A program made the position numbers and the translations under genes. Below are positions 37,502 to 47,747 of a DNA stretch of 64,000 nt, piece by piece. Source of the DNA: Colwellia sp. MB3u-41 (lineage in GTDB: Bacteria > Pseudomonadota > Gammaproteobacteria > Enterobacterales > Alteromonadaceae); contig NZ_JACGUT010000075.1 in NCBI RefSeq assembly GCF_014076845.1, positions 1 to 64,000 of the forward strand. Reading direction: 5' to 3'. Below the pieces are notes generated by a model. The model was not told where the DNA came from and searched no databases. It saw only the letters and a list, made by a program, of their open reading frames with translations. The first letter of the stretch is position 1. Every line of letters starts with the position of its first letter.

Positions 37502-38377
37502 TTATCGACAATTTGCATTTAAAAACGCTTTTGTTACTTGAAGAAGCTTTACACGGTTATTATTAAAACTGTGGTCATCTTTGATTAAGGTATAATTTAC
37601 ATTATTATCTTTCACTTTGCGCATTGCGTTAGCCAGCGTATTTATTTCGGTAATAGGAATAACGTCACTGTCTGCGGGAATAAATAAGATGGGACGAACG
37701 CCAATTTCATCGGCTCTAGATATTAAGTTTAATTGCTCTCCCTTCTCTGCTAACTCTCTAGAGAATACTTCACCAGACCAGCCACGCAGCATAAACAAGG
37801 AATCAGCATACGAAGTCCAGAAATTCTGAGTTTTTACATCATCGCTTTTGAATGTCACGCCAATATTGGCTCCGTCGTAAACAACACCACAGGTCACTTC
37901 AGGGTTATCAAACAAACCTGAAACAGCCATGTGTCCGCCCATGCTGTGCCCAACATAAGATATTTTCTTCGTATTAATTTTGAATTTTTCAGCATTAATG
38001 GGTATTTGAAAGAATTGGGTTACCGCTGTTACATCTTGCTCCGAACCTGTAAATGAAAAGTTCCCCTCGGCTCCCCAAGCCCCTCTATAGTGAAAAAATA
38101 TCACATTCCAACCCGCGTCACGCATTCCTTGTGCGACATCCAAGTTTTTCTCATTTCCGGGATATCCATGCAATAATATAATGGTAGGGTGAGGCCCTTT
38201 GCCCTGCGCACCATAATAAATAGCGGGTAAACGTTTACCATGAGATAACACGGTAATTTCAGCAGAGTGCTTCGGGTAAACCTCTCCTTGCGGCAGATCG
38301 AGCTTGGCGTGAACGCTACAAGAAAAACTCAACAGTAGACTGACTAAAATATACCGATAACTCATAGTAATTTCCAT
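37502..38377 (-). CDS. Exported alpha/beta hydrolase
   Basis: 291 aa. Signal peptide of about 24 residues (hydrophobic ILVSLLLSFSCSVHA). TIILLHGYPGNEKN is the oxyanion region, VGHSMGGH the nucleophile elbow, PADSDVIP a likely acid site and KDDHSFNNNR the catalytic His region. It resembles dienelactone hydrolase/prolyl-oligopeptidase-like esterases; substrate unknown. The ATG at 38377 has GGAG 8 nt upstream; an ATG at 38365 is the alternative. Appears monocistronic. Confidence 0.8.
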   Translation of the reverse strand: MEITMSYRYILVSLLLSFSCSVHAKLDLPQGEVYPKHSAEITVLSHGKRLPAIYYGAQGKGPHPTIILLHGYPGNEKNLDVAQGMRDAGWNVIFFHYRGAWGAEGNFSFTGSEQDVTAVTQFFQIPINAEKFKINTKKISYVGHSMGGHMAVSGLFDNPEVTCGVVYDGANIGVTFKSDDVKTQNFWTSYADSLFMLRGWSGEVFSRELAEKGEQLNLISRADEIGVRPILFIPADSDVIPITEINTLANAMRKVKDNNVNYTLIKDDHSFNNNRVKLLQVTKAFLNANCR

Positions 38378-38713
38378 GAACAAGACTCCAAACAATAAAA
38401 TACAAAAGGTGGCACACGATAGATAAAACTATATATAAGTAATAGCTTTAGCGCAAAGCTAACTTTTAAGCAGTAAAAGCTTTTATACAAGCAGCAGTAA
38501 GTAGCCATTCGCTTGTTCAATGTTAAAGTGCTCAAATGTTTATATAAACTTTAGCTATGAAGTACAGTCATTTTCGAGCCATGTGGCTTATAGTTATGGT
38601 GTGATGTCAACTGGTGGCTGATAAAACTGTATTTTAAGACTAAATTTGTGCTCTATTTTTCTAGTTTTGCAAGATTTGTTACGCTAGAGTGCATAGACTA
38701 ACAAGGAGTTAAT
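38378..38713. other. Divergent intergenic region upstream of the ABC operon
   Basis: About 335 bp without a gene. It holds a small hairpin (AGCTTT/AAAGCT, 38444-38460) and AT-rich DNA. Promoters for both flanking genes must lie here, but none stands out. Confidence 0.35.
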
Positions 38714-39367
38714 GTGATTGAAGTCAAAAACTTGTGTTTTAGCCGCAGTGATGGCGAAAACAAAGAAAATATTTTAAACCAGCTTAATTTATCGGTACCT
38801 GCAGGGCAACACCTAGCTTTACTGGGTGATAGTGGCTCAGGTAAAACTACTTTGTTGCATGTTTTAGCAGGACTACTGCAAGCTGATAGCGGTTCGGTTA
38901 GCGTTAATGATCAAGAGCTATCTTCGCTTGATGAAAAACAACTCACACTTTATCGTCGTAAAATTGGACTAATATTCCAACATTACCAATTACTTGATTG
39001 CTTAACCGTCAAACAAAATATTTTATTTCAACACAAACTAAACTTTCCAAAACAAGATGCTAATGAGTTTGACCATCTTGTCGCTGAATTAGGTCTACAA
39101 GACAAGCTTAATGCATTACCTCACCAGTTATCAGGTGGCGAACAACAAAGAGTTGGCATCGCAAGAGCCCTACTTAATAAGCCTCAGATAATTTTTGCCG
39201 ATGAACCCACCGGTAACTTAGACAGAAAACGCTCACACCAAGTTGTTAAGCTACTTACCCAATTGTGTAGTGCGCGAAAAATCAATTTAGTGATGGTGAC
39301 GCACAGCCACCAATTAACTGATTATTTTGATCACGTAAAAGTGCTGAGAGACGGTCGTTTTGATTAA
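38714..39367 (+). CDS. ABC transporter ATP-binding protein, LolD/MacB/AttE type
   Basis: 217 aa. Walker A GDSGSGKTT, Q-loop, signature LSGGEQQRVGIARALL, Walker B IIFADEPTGNLD and a switch His (VTHSH) are intact. This subgroup energises mechanotransmission-type exporters that act on lipids, lipoproteins or peptides rather than importers. GTG start with AAGGAG 6 nt upstream. It overlaps the permease by 8 nt. Confidence 0.92.
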   Translation: MIEVKNLCFSRSDGENKENILNQLNLSVPAGQHLALLGDSGSGKTTLLHVLAGLLQADSGSVSVNDQELSSLDEKQLTLYRRKIGLIFQHYQLLDCLTVKQNILFQHKLNFPKQDANEFDHLVAELGLQDKLNALPHQLSGGEQQRVGIARALLNKPQIIFADEPTGNLDRKRSHQVVKLLTQLCSARKINLVMVTHSHQLTDYFDHVKVLRDGRFD

Positions 39368-41753
39368 TGAAATCAAGCTGATCCTAGCCACCCATTTAGC
39401 GTTTTATCGAAGGCATCCTTGGTTAATGGCGTTATTCTTTTTAGGATTTAGTCTAGGTAGTGCACTCTTAACTGCAATATCGGGTCTTAATCAAGAGGCT
39501 AATACCCGCTATCAACATTCGTCCGCGTTAATCAATAACCCCGTTACGCACTTAATTAAACCATTAACAGGAAAGTACTATATTGATGGCAACTTATGGC
39601 TTGCTCTACGACAACATGGCTTTATCAATACACAACCTGTTTTACGTGGTCGATTAAAAACCAATAATGGGCAAACACTTGCCATTCAGGGTGTGGATAC
39701 TTTGTTGTGGTTAAACCGCACACAATACCAACAGAGCGATGCAAATGCAGATAAAACACCTCAGCGCTTTTCCCTTTCTACTTTATTAGTTGACTCGCAA
39801 TTTACCAAGCGCCTGTTGACAAAAGCAGATAACCCAGTAAGTTTTTCACTGCAAAATGGCCAACAGCAACCTGAAATTGTATTAGCTGATGATATTGGAC
39901 TTTGGGCGATTACCGATATTGCCAATGCTGACTATTTATTAGAGGCTAAAGGGCAGCTCAGTTTTATTGAACTCTCACATGTTACCGAGCAGCAATTAAC
40001 AAAAATAGAACAACTAATTGTGGGGCAAGCACAACTGATTGAGGCAGAGCAGCAATCGTTTGATGTTTTATCTAAAGCCTTTTTTTTTAATCTCACTGCA
40101 CTTGCTATGCTTGGTTATATTGTTGCCGCATTTTTGAGTTTTAACGCGATAAAACTGACACTGACCGCACGACAAAAATTACTCGAACAAATGCAGTTAT
40201 TAGGCTGTATTAAACTAAGCATTCAACTAAGTCTTGTTATTGAGCTTATTATTGTCAGTATTTGTACAGCGTTATTAGGGACATTAGGTGGCTACGTAAT
40301 TGCCAATGCATTAGTGCTTGATGTTAATAGTACCTTGGTTGGCTTATATCAACTCGATAAAGCCCTTGTTATTAACTGGCAATGGTCTAATGTTTTATTG
40401 GGTTTTACCCTTAATATTTCTGCTTTAGCGGTAATATTGCTAGCACAAGCCAAGCAAGTTGCTCAAAAAAGTCAACTGATGTTCTACACTTTGTTGGTCA
40501 GTACATTAGTCGCCGTCGCTGGGTTACTCTGTTATGCGACGAACGAGTACCAAGCATTACTGTTATGTTTTGCCCTGTTAATGTTATTTATTTTAATAGT
40601 GCCCAAAGCGCTATCTGGTTTGGTTTCATTACCTTTCGTAATTTCGAATCCATTAACGCAATGGCTTCATGCCGATACACGTCATCATATAAAAGACCTC
40701 CATATTGCTATTATTGCAATTTTAGTCGCTCTTGGTAGTGCTATCGGAATGCAAATAATGGTGAAAAGTTTTAGTCATACCTTAAATGCCCATCTTGAAA
40801 AACAATTGAGTGCAGATATATATTTGCGCTCAGATAAACTCGATAACAGCTTAAGGCAAACACTCAGTAACTTGCCTGAAGTTGAGAAGTTAAGTGTTTA
40901 TATAGAAAGCGATGGTTCTGTAAATAATATTCCTACAAACCTTGCAAGCTTTGGTGAAACATCCGCGCATTATCAACATATTTCTCTAACCTCTGGCTTA
41001 GCTATTAGTGAGGATAATTTCACAAACAAAGGCTGTTTGGCTAATGAGCAAAGCAAAATTAAATTTGGTTTTTCGCTAAATGATATTACGGTGTTTGACC
41101 AAAACTCAAACACATATACTTGTCGTATAACGGGATTTTTTTATGATTATGGTAACCCCAGAATTTTGCTACTTACATTAGAGGAGCGGCAAAAAACGTC
41201 AAGGCTAAATCGAGATTTTTTTGGTTATTCAATTCGACTAAAAAACAGTACCTCCGTTGCTATCTTTAGTGAGCGCTTAATCAACGAATTTCAACAAGAC
41301 AGTACAAAAATTTTACCTAATAAAAGGTTTAAAGAAATAGCTAATGCTTTGTTTGAAGATACTTTTGTAGTCACCAAAGCACTGAATGGTTTTATTCTCG
41401 CCATTGCATTGTTAAGTTTGTGTACCAGCCTATTAAGTTTAAGTGTTAATCAGTTAAAACAATTAACCATATTACGTAATCTCGGCGTAACCCAGCAGCA
41501 ATTATTATTCATGAAACTACTACAAACAATAGGCGTGGTGTTGTTTACTGCATTATTTGCTATTCCGCTTGGTTTTGCATTGGGCTTTGCGTTATTGAAA
41601 TTTGTCATGCCAATTGCCTTTGGCTGGACTATTCACTTTAGTTTAGATTTAAGTAGTTTATTAGTAACCTGTTTAACGCTAATGGGTGTCTCTGTTTTAT
41701 GTGCGTATTTACCGATTCGAAAATTAACCAACTTAGCTGCCAAGGGGGGATGA
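39360..41753 (+). CDS. FtsX-like ABC permease, two-module
   Basis: 797 aa. An N-terminal transmembrane helix (about 22-42), a periplasmic domain to about 235, a membrane bundle (about 240-430), a second helix and periplasmic domain (about 445-670) and a C-terminal FtsX bundle (about 680-790). The repeated layout matches AttF/AttG-like and YbbP-like permeases. The start is a TTG overlapping the ATPase gene. Together with the next gene it resembles the attEFGH arrangement. Transported molecule unknown. Confidence 0.85.
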   Translation: MINEIKLILATHLAFYRRHPWLMALFFLGFSLGSALLTAISGLNQEANTRYQHSSALINNPVTHLIKPLTGKYYIDGNLWLALRQHGFINTQPVLRGRLKTNNGQTLAIQGVDTLLWLNRTQYQQSDANADKTPQRFSLSTLLVDSQFTKRLLTKADNPVSFSLQNGQQQPEIVLADDIGLWAITDIANADYLLEAKGQLSFIELSHVTEQQLTKIEQLIVGQAQLIEAEQQSFDVLSKAFFFNLTALAMLGYIVAAFLSFNAIKLTLTARQKLLEQMQLLGCIKLSIQLSLVIELIIVSICTALLGTLGGYVIANALVLDVNSTLVGLYQLDKALVINWQWSNVLLGFTLNISALAVILLAQAKQVAQKSQLMFYTLLVSTLVAVAGLLCYATNEYQALLLCFALLMLFILIVPKALSGLVSLPFVISNPLTQWLHADTRHHIKDLHIAIIAILVALGSAIGMQIMVKSFSHTLNAHLEKQLSADIYLRSDKLDNSLRQTLSNLPEVEKLSVYIESDGSVNNIPTNLASFGETSAHYQHISLTSGLAISEDNFTNKGCLANEQSKIKFGFSLNDITVFDQNSNTYTCRITGFFYDYGNPRILLLTLEERQKTSRLNRDFFGYSIRLKNSTSVAIFSERLINEFQQDSTKILPNKRFKEIANALFEDTFVVTKALNGFILAIALLSLCTSLLSLSVNQLKQLTILRNLGVTQQQLLFMKLLQTIGVVLFTALFAIPLGFALGFALLKFVMPIAFGWTIHFSLDLSSLLVTCLTLMGVSVLCAYLPIRKLTNLAAKGG

Positions 41754-41757
41754 TCGC

Positions 41758-42849
41758 GTGATAGAAAAACGAATTTTGAAAGGGTTATCACTTACACCCT
41801 TTGTTGTTGTGCTATTAATTTTTGTGCTGTCTGCGTGTCAGCCGACCGAACAAAAAAACACATCATCTACCTTGCAAGTGGCTATTGGTAAACCGGTAAT
41901 ACCGGGCACGGCACTAAAGTTTCCCGCTGATCATGGCATTCATGCTGAACAAGGCATTGAGTGGTGGTATGTAACCGCTAATTTAAAAAGTGACACGGGC
42001 GAAACTTTTGGAGTTCAATGGACGTTATTTCGCACATTAATGCCAAGTCATGTTGAATCAAAGTGGTGGGATAACAATCTTTATTTTGCCCATTTTGCAA
42101 TGCAACACGAACAAGATCATGTTGCGTTTGAACGATTTTCACGAGCGAGCCAAGCCAAGGTTATTAGCTCGCCATTTTCTGCCCGTATTGATGATTGGCA
42201 ATTAAGCAGTACGAATACTGAATTTTTGCCACTCAAGTTAGTAGCAACACATCAAGATTACGACATTGGATTAACTCTAAGCGACAGCCCAATAACATTG
42301 CACGGTAACAAAGGTTATAGTCAAAAAACACAAAGTGGCCATGCTTCTTATTACTTTAGTTATCCTTTTTTAAAGGTTAAAGGCCGCCTAGCTTTTGCGG
42401 GAAAAACCTATAATGTTACTGGTAATGCATGGTATGACCGAGAATGGTCGGCGAGTTTACTCGACAAAAATCAACTGGGTTGGGACTGGTTCAGTCTCAT
42501 CGACGCTCAATCAGGTACTCAATCAGACAAACAAGGGCTAATGCTTTTTTGCATTCGAGGTAATGATAATAATTATGATTATTGTAGCGGTACTCAGATA
42601 GCCCCTAATGGTGAAGCAACGCAACTTTCAAAAAAAGACATTTCACTGTCGGTTATTGAAACTGTGACATTAAATAACCACGATTATCCAAGCAAATGGC
42701 AGGTTGAATTGACCAATAGCCCCACCATTATTATTGAAAGCATTACCAAAGATTCGCGTAATCAATTAACGATCCCCTATTGGGAAGGTCGAATAAAAGC
42801 TACAGGTGGCTTTAATGGAATTGGCTATGCAGAAATAACAGGAGACTAA
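41758..42849 (+). CDS. AttH-like lipoprotein (lipocalin-like/CrtC fold)
   Basis: 363 aa. A type II signal peptide ends in a lipobox VLSAC, predicting a lipid-anchored periplasmic protein. FPADHGIHAEQGIEWWYVTANL, NAWYDREWS and WDWFSL are hallmarks of the AttH/carotenoid-hydratase-like family with two lipocalin-type barrels. In this operon it may receive or present the lipid-like substrate moved by the permease. GTG start behind a GGGGGGA site, 4 nt after the permease stop. Confidence 0.85.
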   Translation: MIEKRILKGLSLTPFVVVLLIFVLSACQPTEQKNTSSTLQVAIGKPVIPGTALKFPADHGIHAEQGIEWWYVTANLKSDTGETFGVQWTLFRTLMPSHVESKWWDNNLYFAHFAMQHEQDHVAFERFSRASQAKVISSPFSARIDDWQLSSTNTEFLPLKLVATHQDYDIGLTLSDSPITLHGNKGYSQKTQSGHASYYFSYPFLKVKGRLAFAGKTYNVTGNAWYDREWSASLLDKNQLGWDWFSLIDAQSGTQSDKQGLMLFCIRGNDNNYDYCSGTQIAPNGEATQLSKKDISLSVIETVTLNNHDYPSKWQVELTNSPTIIIESITKDSRNQLTIPYWEGRIKATGGFNGIGYAEITGD

Positions 42850-43054
42850 TTAAGCAGACTAAATTACCGCCATCGTTGTGAAGCTTATGCAACAAACCAA
42901 TATGAGTCGGTATAATTTAACGTGCTAATCGCTTTACTGTTTATGTAAAGCGCCATGAATAAAATGACATTAAATAATATATGCCTTATCCATGTAACTA
43001 TTCTTTATGTTATAATTATTGTTACTAAACTTACTATTATTTGGCTAACTTTTC

Positions 43055-43426
43055 ATGTCTGAACACCCTATTATTAATATCTCGATTGAACCTATCGAGC
43101 TTTGTAAATTACTAAAAATTGCCAATATGGTTGGCGGTGGCGGTGAAGCAAAAGTTGTGATCAGTGAAGGTTATGTGCTCGTTAATAATGAAGTGGAATT
43201 TCAAAAACGCAAAAAAATTCGCCATGGTGATACGGTTGAATTTGATGGCGAAATTTTTGAAGTCGCCTATAATCCAAAACTAAAGTCCTCTGGCCCTGCT
43301 AAACCTGTTGCTGGTGTTAAAAACAACGCCGTTAAGAAGAGCAAAGCTAAAGCATCGGTTAATTCAATAGAGCAATCTATTGACCCCTCTCCTTTACCAG
43401 CGAAAAGAAGACCAATTTCATTTTAA
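43055..43426 (+). CDS. S4-domain RNA-binding protein, YbcJ-like
   Basis: 123 aa. Residues 8-70 form an S4-type RNA-binding domain (LCKLLKIANMVGGGGEAKVVISEGYVLVNN..KRKKIRHGDTVEF) like E. coli YbcJ. Residues 75-123 are a Lys/Ala-rich basic tail absent from YbcJ, which could strengthen RNA binding. Cellular role is not established for the family. Stand-alone gene. Confidence 0.8.
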   Translation: MSEHPIINISIEPIELCKLLKIANMVGGGGEAKVVISEGYVLVNNEVEFQKRKKIRHGDTVEFDGEIFEVAYNPKLKSSGPAKPVAGVKNNAVKKSKAKASVNSIEQSIDPSPLPAKRRPISF

Positions 43427-43749
43427 AAATCAGCGACGTTTAACACCCTCTTCTTAACGTTCGCCTTTATGGTGTGGGGAATGATTATCCCCTCGCGATA
43501 CTCTTCCTAAAGCAGAATTTATTCATTGTGCCCCATCAATCGATGTTCAGCATTATTTTTTGAAAAAGGTAATAAGGAAATGCCGAAATAAAACTCAAAG
43601 ACTCATTTCGCCCTCTTCGTAGCTATTATGGCGAATAAAATCACGCTCATTTTTATTCACCTCACTCTATATTTTTCTTTTGCCTATCGCCTAGCCCTGC
43701 TAGAATAACCGACAATTATTTACTCGATATTTTACGGAACCTTTAGTCA
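43427..43749 (+). other. Intergenic region upstream of proS
   Basis: 323 bp with no supported ORF. A possible proS promoter is TTGCCT near 43679 and TAGAAT near 43698 (15-nt spacer). ACGGAACCTTTAGTCAATG provides the proS ribosome binding site. No structured RNA seen. Confidence 0.35.
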
Positions 43750-45447
43750 ATGCGTACTACTCAATACCTACTTTCAACCTTAAAAGAAACGCCAGCGAGC
43801 GCCGAAGTTATAAGCCATCAATTAATGTTACGTGCTGGACTTGTTCGAAATGTTGCTTCAGGTTTATATACTTGGTTACCCACTGGACTTAAAGTATTAA
43901 GAAAAGTTGAAAATATCGTTCGTGAAGAAATGGAACGAGCGGGTGCAATTGAAGTGCTAATGCCGATGGTTCAACCTGCAGATTTATGGGAAGAATCTGG
44001 TCGTTTAAACGATTATGGCCCTGAATTACTCCGTATAAATGACCGTCATAATCGTGCTTTTGTTTTAGGCCCAACTCACGAAGAAGTTATCACGAAACTC
44101 ATCGCTAATGAAATAAATAGCTATAAGCAATTACCGCTTAACGTTTTTCAAATTCAAAATAAATTCCGTGACGAAATACGCCCTCGTTTCGGTGTGATGC
44201 GCGGTCGTGAATTTTTGATGAAAGACGCTTACTCATTTCACTTAGGTGAAGAATGTTTAAAGAAAACCTATCAAAAAATGTTTGACGCTTATTGTCATAT
44301 ATTTGATCGCTTAGGCTTAGATTATCGTCCCGTTATTGCAGACACAGGCTCAATCGGTGGCGAAGCGTCACATGAATTTCATGTACTAGCAGACTCTGGC
44401 GAAGATGATATCGCTTTTAGTGACAACAGCGATTTTGCTGCCAACGTTGAAAAAGCAGAAGCCTTAGCACCCAAAGGTGAACGAGCAGAGCCAACGCAAG
44501 AAATTAAAACGGTAGAATTAAAACTTGAACGTTTAATAAAAACCTCAGACATAGATTTAAAAACGACCGTTAAAACGCTATTAGTGCTGGGTTCTACTAT
44601 TGAAGGTGAGCCAGAAAAAATTATTGCACTAGTACTGCGTGGAGATCATCAGCTAAATGAAGTTAAAGTTGAAAACTTAGCAGGTGTAGCCTCACCTTTA
44701 ACATTTGCAACTGATGAACAAGTGTCTGCCGTTGCTAATTGCCATATCACCTCACTAGGGCCTAAAGGCTTAACTGTTGACGTTATTGTCGATCATAGTG
44801 CCGCTCATCTAAGCAACTTTGTCTGTGGCGCTAACGTAAATGGTCAATCTTATACTGGGGTTAACTGGCAACGAGATTGTGGTGAAATCAATATTCAGGA
44901 TATCCGTAATGTAGTTGAAGGCGATCCTAGCCCATGTGGTAGTGGAAATATCGTTATTAAGCGCGGTATTGAAGTTGGTCATATTTTCCAGTTAGGTGAT
45001 AAATATGCCCAAGCCATGAACTGTGGTGTTTTAACGGAGAATGGTAAGAATCAAACGTTAACTATGGGTTGTTACGGCATTGGTGTATCACGTATTGTTG
45101 CAGCAGCTATTGAACAAAACCATGATCAATACGGGATTAAATGGCCTTCGGCTATTGCGCCATTCCAAGTCGCAATTGTGCCAATGAACATGGCAAAGTC
45201 TGCCCGTGTGAAAGAAACGGCTGAAGCCTTATACGAACAGTTACAACAAGCGGGCATTGAAGTTATATTTGACGACCGTAAAGAGCGTCCTGGAGTCATG
45301 TTTGCCGACCATGAATTAATTGGTACACCAATATTATTAATTGTCGGCGAACGTAATCTTGATGAACAAAACATTGAAGTGAAAAACCGTATTACCGGTG
45401 AGAAGTCGTTAATGGCAATCAGTGATGTAATGTCTTTATTTAGCTAA
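43750..45447 (+). CDS. proS: Prolyl-tRNA synthetase
   Basis: 565 aa class II synthetase of the bacterial type. Motif 1 and 2 regions ([42 protein letters not shown]) and motif 3 (GCYGIGVSR) are present. The YbaK-like editing insertion, which clears mis-charged alanine, lies at about 230-390. The C-terminal anticodon-binding domain starts near 470. Length matches E. coli (572). Confidence 0.97.
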   Translation: MRTTQYLLSTLKETPASAEVISHQLMLRAGLVRNVASGLYTWLPTGLKVLRKVENIVREEMERAGAIEVLMPMVQPADLWEESGRLNDYGPELLRINDRHNRAFVLGPTHEEVITKLIANEINSYKQLPLNVFQIQNKFRDEIRPRFGVMRGREFLMKDAYSFHLGEECLKKTYQKMFDAYCHIFDRLGLDYRPVIADTGSIGGEASHEFHVLADSGEDDIAFSDNSDFAANVEKAEALAPKGERAEPTQEIKTVELKLERLIKTSDIDLKTTVKTLLVLGSTIEGEPEKIIALVLRGDHQLNEVKVENLAGVASPLTFATDEQVSAVANCHITSLGPKGLTVDVIVDHSAAHLSNFVCGANVNGQSYTGVNWQRDCGEINIQDIRNVVEGDPSPCGSGNIVIKRGIEVGHIFQLGDKYAQAMNCGVLTENGKNQTLTMGCYGIGVSRIVAAAIEQNHDQYGIKWPSAIAPFQVAIVPMNMAKSARVKETAEALYEQLQQAGIEVIFDDRKERPGVMFADHELIGTPILLIVGERNLDEQNIEVKNRITGEKSLMAISDVMSLFS

Positions 45448-45518
45448 AAATCATAACCCCTTTCATAAATGTGCAAAAGTGCATTCATGTGTTGAAAGAC
45501 AGAGTGCCTATCTTGAAC

Positions 45519-45549
45519 ATAAAAACGCGACCTTACGTCGCGTTTTTAT
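45519..45549. terminator. Bidirectional terminator after proS
   Basis: ATAAAAACGCGAC and GTCGCGTTTTTAT pair around a CTTAC loop, with A and T runs on both sides. It serves proS and the convergent gene at 45568. Confidence 0.93.
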
Positions 45550-45567
45550 TGCCTGAAATAAGTACTG

Positions 45568-46890
45568 TTAATCTCGATAAACGGCTATTTTACGTAAACG
45601 CTCATCGATATTGCTCAGCATAGTTTGATAAACTAACGAATTGATGTCGTAATAATACTGTTCAAATTTTTGCTGAGAAATACCTTCTGGTAATCCGGTC
45701 AATTCAGGTAATAGTAAATCTTCCTCAATGATATCAGCTAAGTGCTCTTGCACTTTTAATGCGCTTTCATCAGAGTCTGTCGCAAGCATTGCCAAACGAG
45801 TCCCTGCTCGGTCAGCCATCAAGTCGGCAAAACTAAAACCACTTCCGCCACTGTTTGAATCTAAAAATTCTTTTAATTCACCAATAGCATTACTTGCGGT
45901 ACTTGTTCCAAATAACTGTAAAGCAACAGAGTAAATAAAGTGTTTTTGAATATCGACTCGTTCGCGTAACATCACCCTCGAGCGACGTTTAGTTCGTTGT
46001 TGTAATTGCTTAGTGGACAATTTAGAGATATCGCCAACAAGTAACTCAAACTTATCTGTGCCAAAATAAACGACTAAGGCCATTAAAGCCGCTCGGTTTT
46101 CCTTGGCAGGCGAATTCGTTATTCTCGCTAAATTACGTTGTTTTACTAAACCAAAAGTAAAACCAATATATTCTGCCAACGAAAGTTTCATCGTGCCTGA
46201 CTGCTCTATCGTATCAACGAGGCTTTGGTGATAAAAGCGAATGACTTCAACATCACCATATAAAGCAAGTTTATCGCGTAACGCAAAGAGACTATCTTTA
46301 TGACTTAATGGTTTATCTTTCAATTTTTCAGAAAGTACAATCTCCATAGATATTCGATTTGAAGTAATATCAACACTTTTAATCATGCTTAATAAGGCCG
46401 TGCCAAAGTCTTTTTTAACATATGAATTAGTTAGCCATTCAGCCAATTTAACTAACCCATTCCCTGGTAGAGGGAGACCTCCAACATAAACGGTGCCTAA
46501 ATCAATACCCTCTTTTGAAGAAACAAGCATCAGCTCAACATTTAGGTACCTAATAATTTTAGGAAACGGTAACGCCAAAGAAAAACTAATCAGGGCGCTG
46601 TCTTGAAACAGAATAACATCAGAAGTTAGTTGAGGAATTGCCCTATGGCCAAAAGCACTCAGTCCATGAAGTTCAGCTTGAGTGGCCTGCAAACGTATCG
46701 GTTGTTGATCACTTTTTAATGACTTTATTAAGCGTTGTGCTATACGTTGATTTTCAGCTGCAAAATTAGCATCAATTTGATGTATACGTTGCAAGTTTGG
46801 AGATGATTGCAATGCTATAAAAATAACCATAATAACGACGCAAAACAATAAGACGAACAAGCATAAAATTCTTTTTAACCAAACCTTCAA
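45568..46890 (-). CDS. Unknown N-terminally anchored protein
   Basis: 440 aa. One strong hydrophobic segment at residues 7-27 is either a membrane anchor or an uncleaved signal. The rest is soluble, mixed helix and strand, and predicted periplasmic. A conserved-looking GGSGFSFADLMADRAGTRLA motif near residue 350 recalls a fold with an internal Asp-Arg pair, but I cannot assign a family or activity. It looks like a conserved hypothetical of the order. The long signal-like N-terminus supports the start. Confidence 0.6.
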   Translation of the reverse strand: MKVWLKRILCLFVLLFCVVIMVIFIALQSSPNLQRIHQIDANFAAENQRIAQRLIKSLKSDQQPIRLQATQAELHGLSAFGHRAIPQLTSDVILFQDSALISFSLALPFPKIIRYLNVELMLVSSKEGIDLGTVYVGGLPLPGNGLVKLAEWLTNSYVKKDFGTALLSMIKSVDITSNRISMEIVLSEKLKDKPLSHKDSLFALRDKLALYGDVEVIRFYHQSLVDTIEQSGTMKLSLAEYIGFTFGLVKQRNLARITNSPAKENRAALMALVVYFGTDKFELLVGDISKLSTKQLQQRTKRRSRVMLRERVDIQKHFIYSVALQLFGTSTASNAIGELKEFLDSNSGGSGFSFADLMADRAGTRLAMLATDSDESALKVQEHLADIIEEDLLLPELTGLPEGISQQKFEQYYYDINSLVYQTMLSNIDERLRKIAVYRD

Positions 46891-46906
46891 AAGTAAACCT
46901 TAATTA

Positions 46907-46923
46907 ACCCAATATTATTGGGT
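46907..46923. terminator. Short perfect hairpin downstream of the LRAT-like pseudogene
   Basis: ACCCAAT-ATT-ATTGGGT is a 7-bp perfect stem. No T run follows, so any terminator function would be weak. Confidence 0.35.
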
Positions 46924-46968
46924 CATATTCTGATTGCCTTACCGATAAAAGTATAGCGTTAAATTACA

Positions 46969-47581
46969 CTAATTTAGATGATTAGGTGATGAAACATCAC
47001 AAAGGTCCCAATACACTTTTCGGTTAAATAATTTTGCTAATCGAACATTCAGCGCTTTAAAGGTTGTTAATGGATCATTATGGAGTTTAAAACATTGCCA
47101 AATAAATTGGTGACAGTTATTTTCTATTAAATGATAATCTCGGTTTTGAAAGATTTATTGCTGAGCTCGTTGCGCGGCCAGTTCACTGGCAATAGGTTTA
47201 GCTTTTGAGTCACAGGCAATAAAAATATATTTACCTGAACGCTCTTTAGTAAAGCGTTGCACAGAAATAAGCTTTAATAAAACCATTACCATCAAGTTCA
47301 ACAATCGTATTATCGCCCACCCAAAGAGGCGTATGATCGAGTATACCGCCAACGCCACAACAAAAAATTGCGCCGATTTCTGGCTTCACTTTTTCTGTTG
47401 TACTAAAAAAGTCAGATGGATACTAAACAATAGGTGACTCATGCTGCTTAAGCATTTGCAGACTTTGCGCATGTTGAGAATAATAGCGTTGTATTTGTTT
47501 CTTTTTACGGTCGTGCGCTAACTCTTTAACCGCAAATGCAGATACCGCTGCCGCGCCTAACCGTAATAAAGGTATTGGCAT
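46969..47581 (-). pseudogene. Broken LRAT/NlpC-like gene (one frameshift, two stops)
   Basis: From an ATG at 47581 with an AGAGG site, the frame reads MPIPLLRLGAAAVSAF and onward. It meets TAG at 47423-47425, shifts by +1 near 47270, meets TAA at 47155-47157 and ends at TAG 46969. Across the lesions the protein keeps DHTPLWVGDNTIVEL (His of the H-box) and IENNCHQFIW (Cys box), both typical of lecithin-retinol-acyltransferase-like Cys proteins. The span of 613 nt equals 204 codons plus one extra base. A hydrophobic N-terminus suggests membrane attachment. Confidence 0.8.
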
Positions 47582-47747
47582 ACACCACCTCTTGCTTAAA
47601 TTTCACTCGATTAATAACAAGATGACGCTTTTATTTCATTAATGCTATAAAAAACTTGCAAGTAACTGTTTCAAAACCGCTAGTTATTAGTAACAATGAG
47701 GGTACACCGTCGACTACTATTTGAAAACATTCTATGAGAAGCCTGTA

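Noticed and set aside
47155-47358. 67-aa ORF as a separate gene
   Set aside because: It is the shifted-frame middle of the LRAT-like pseudogene; the flanking frames continue the same protein.
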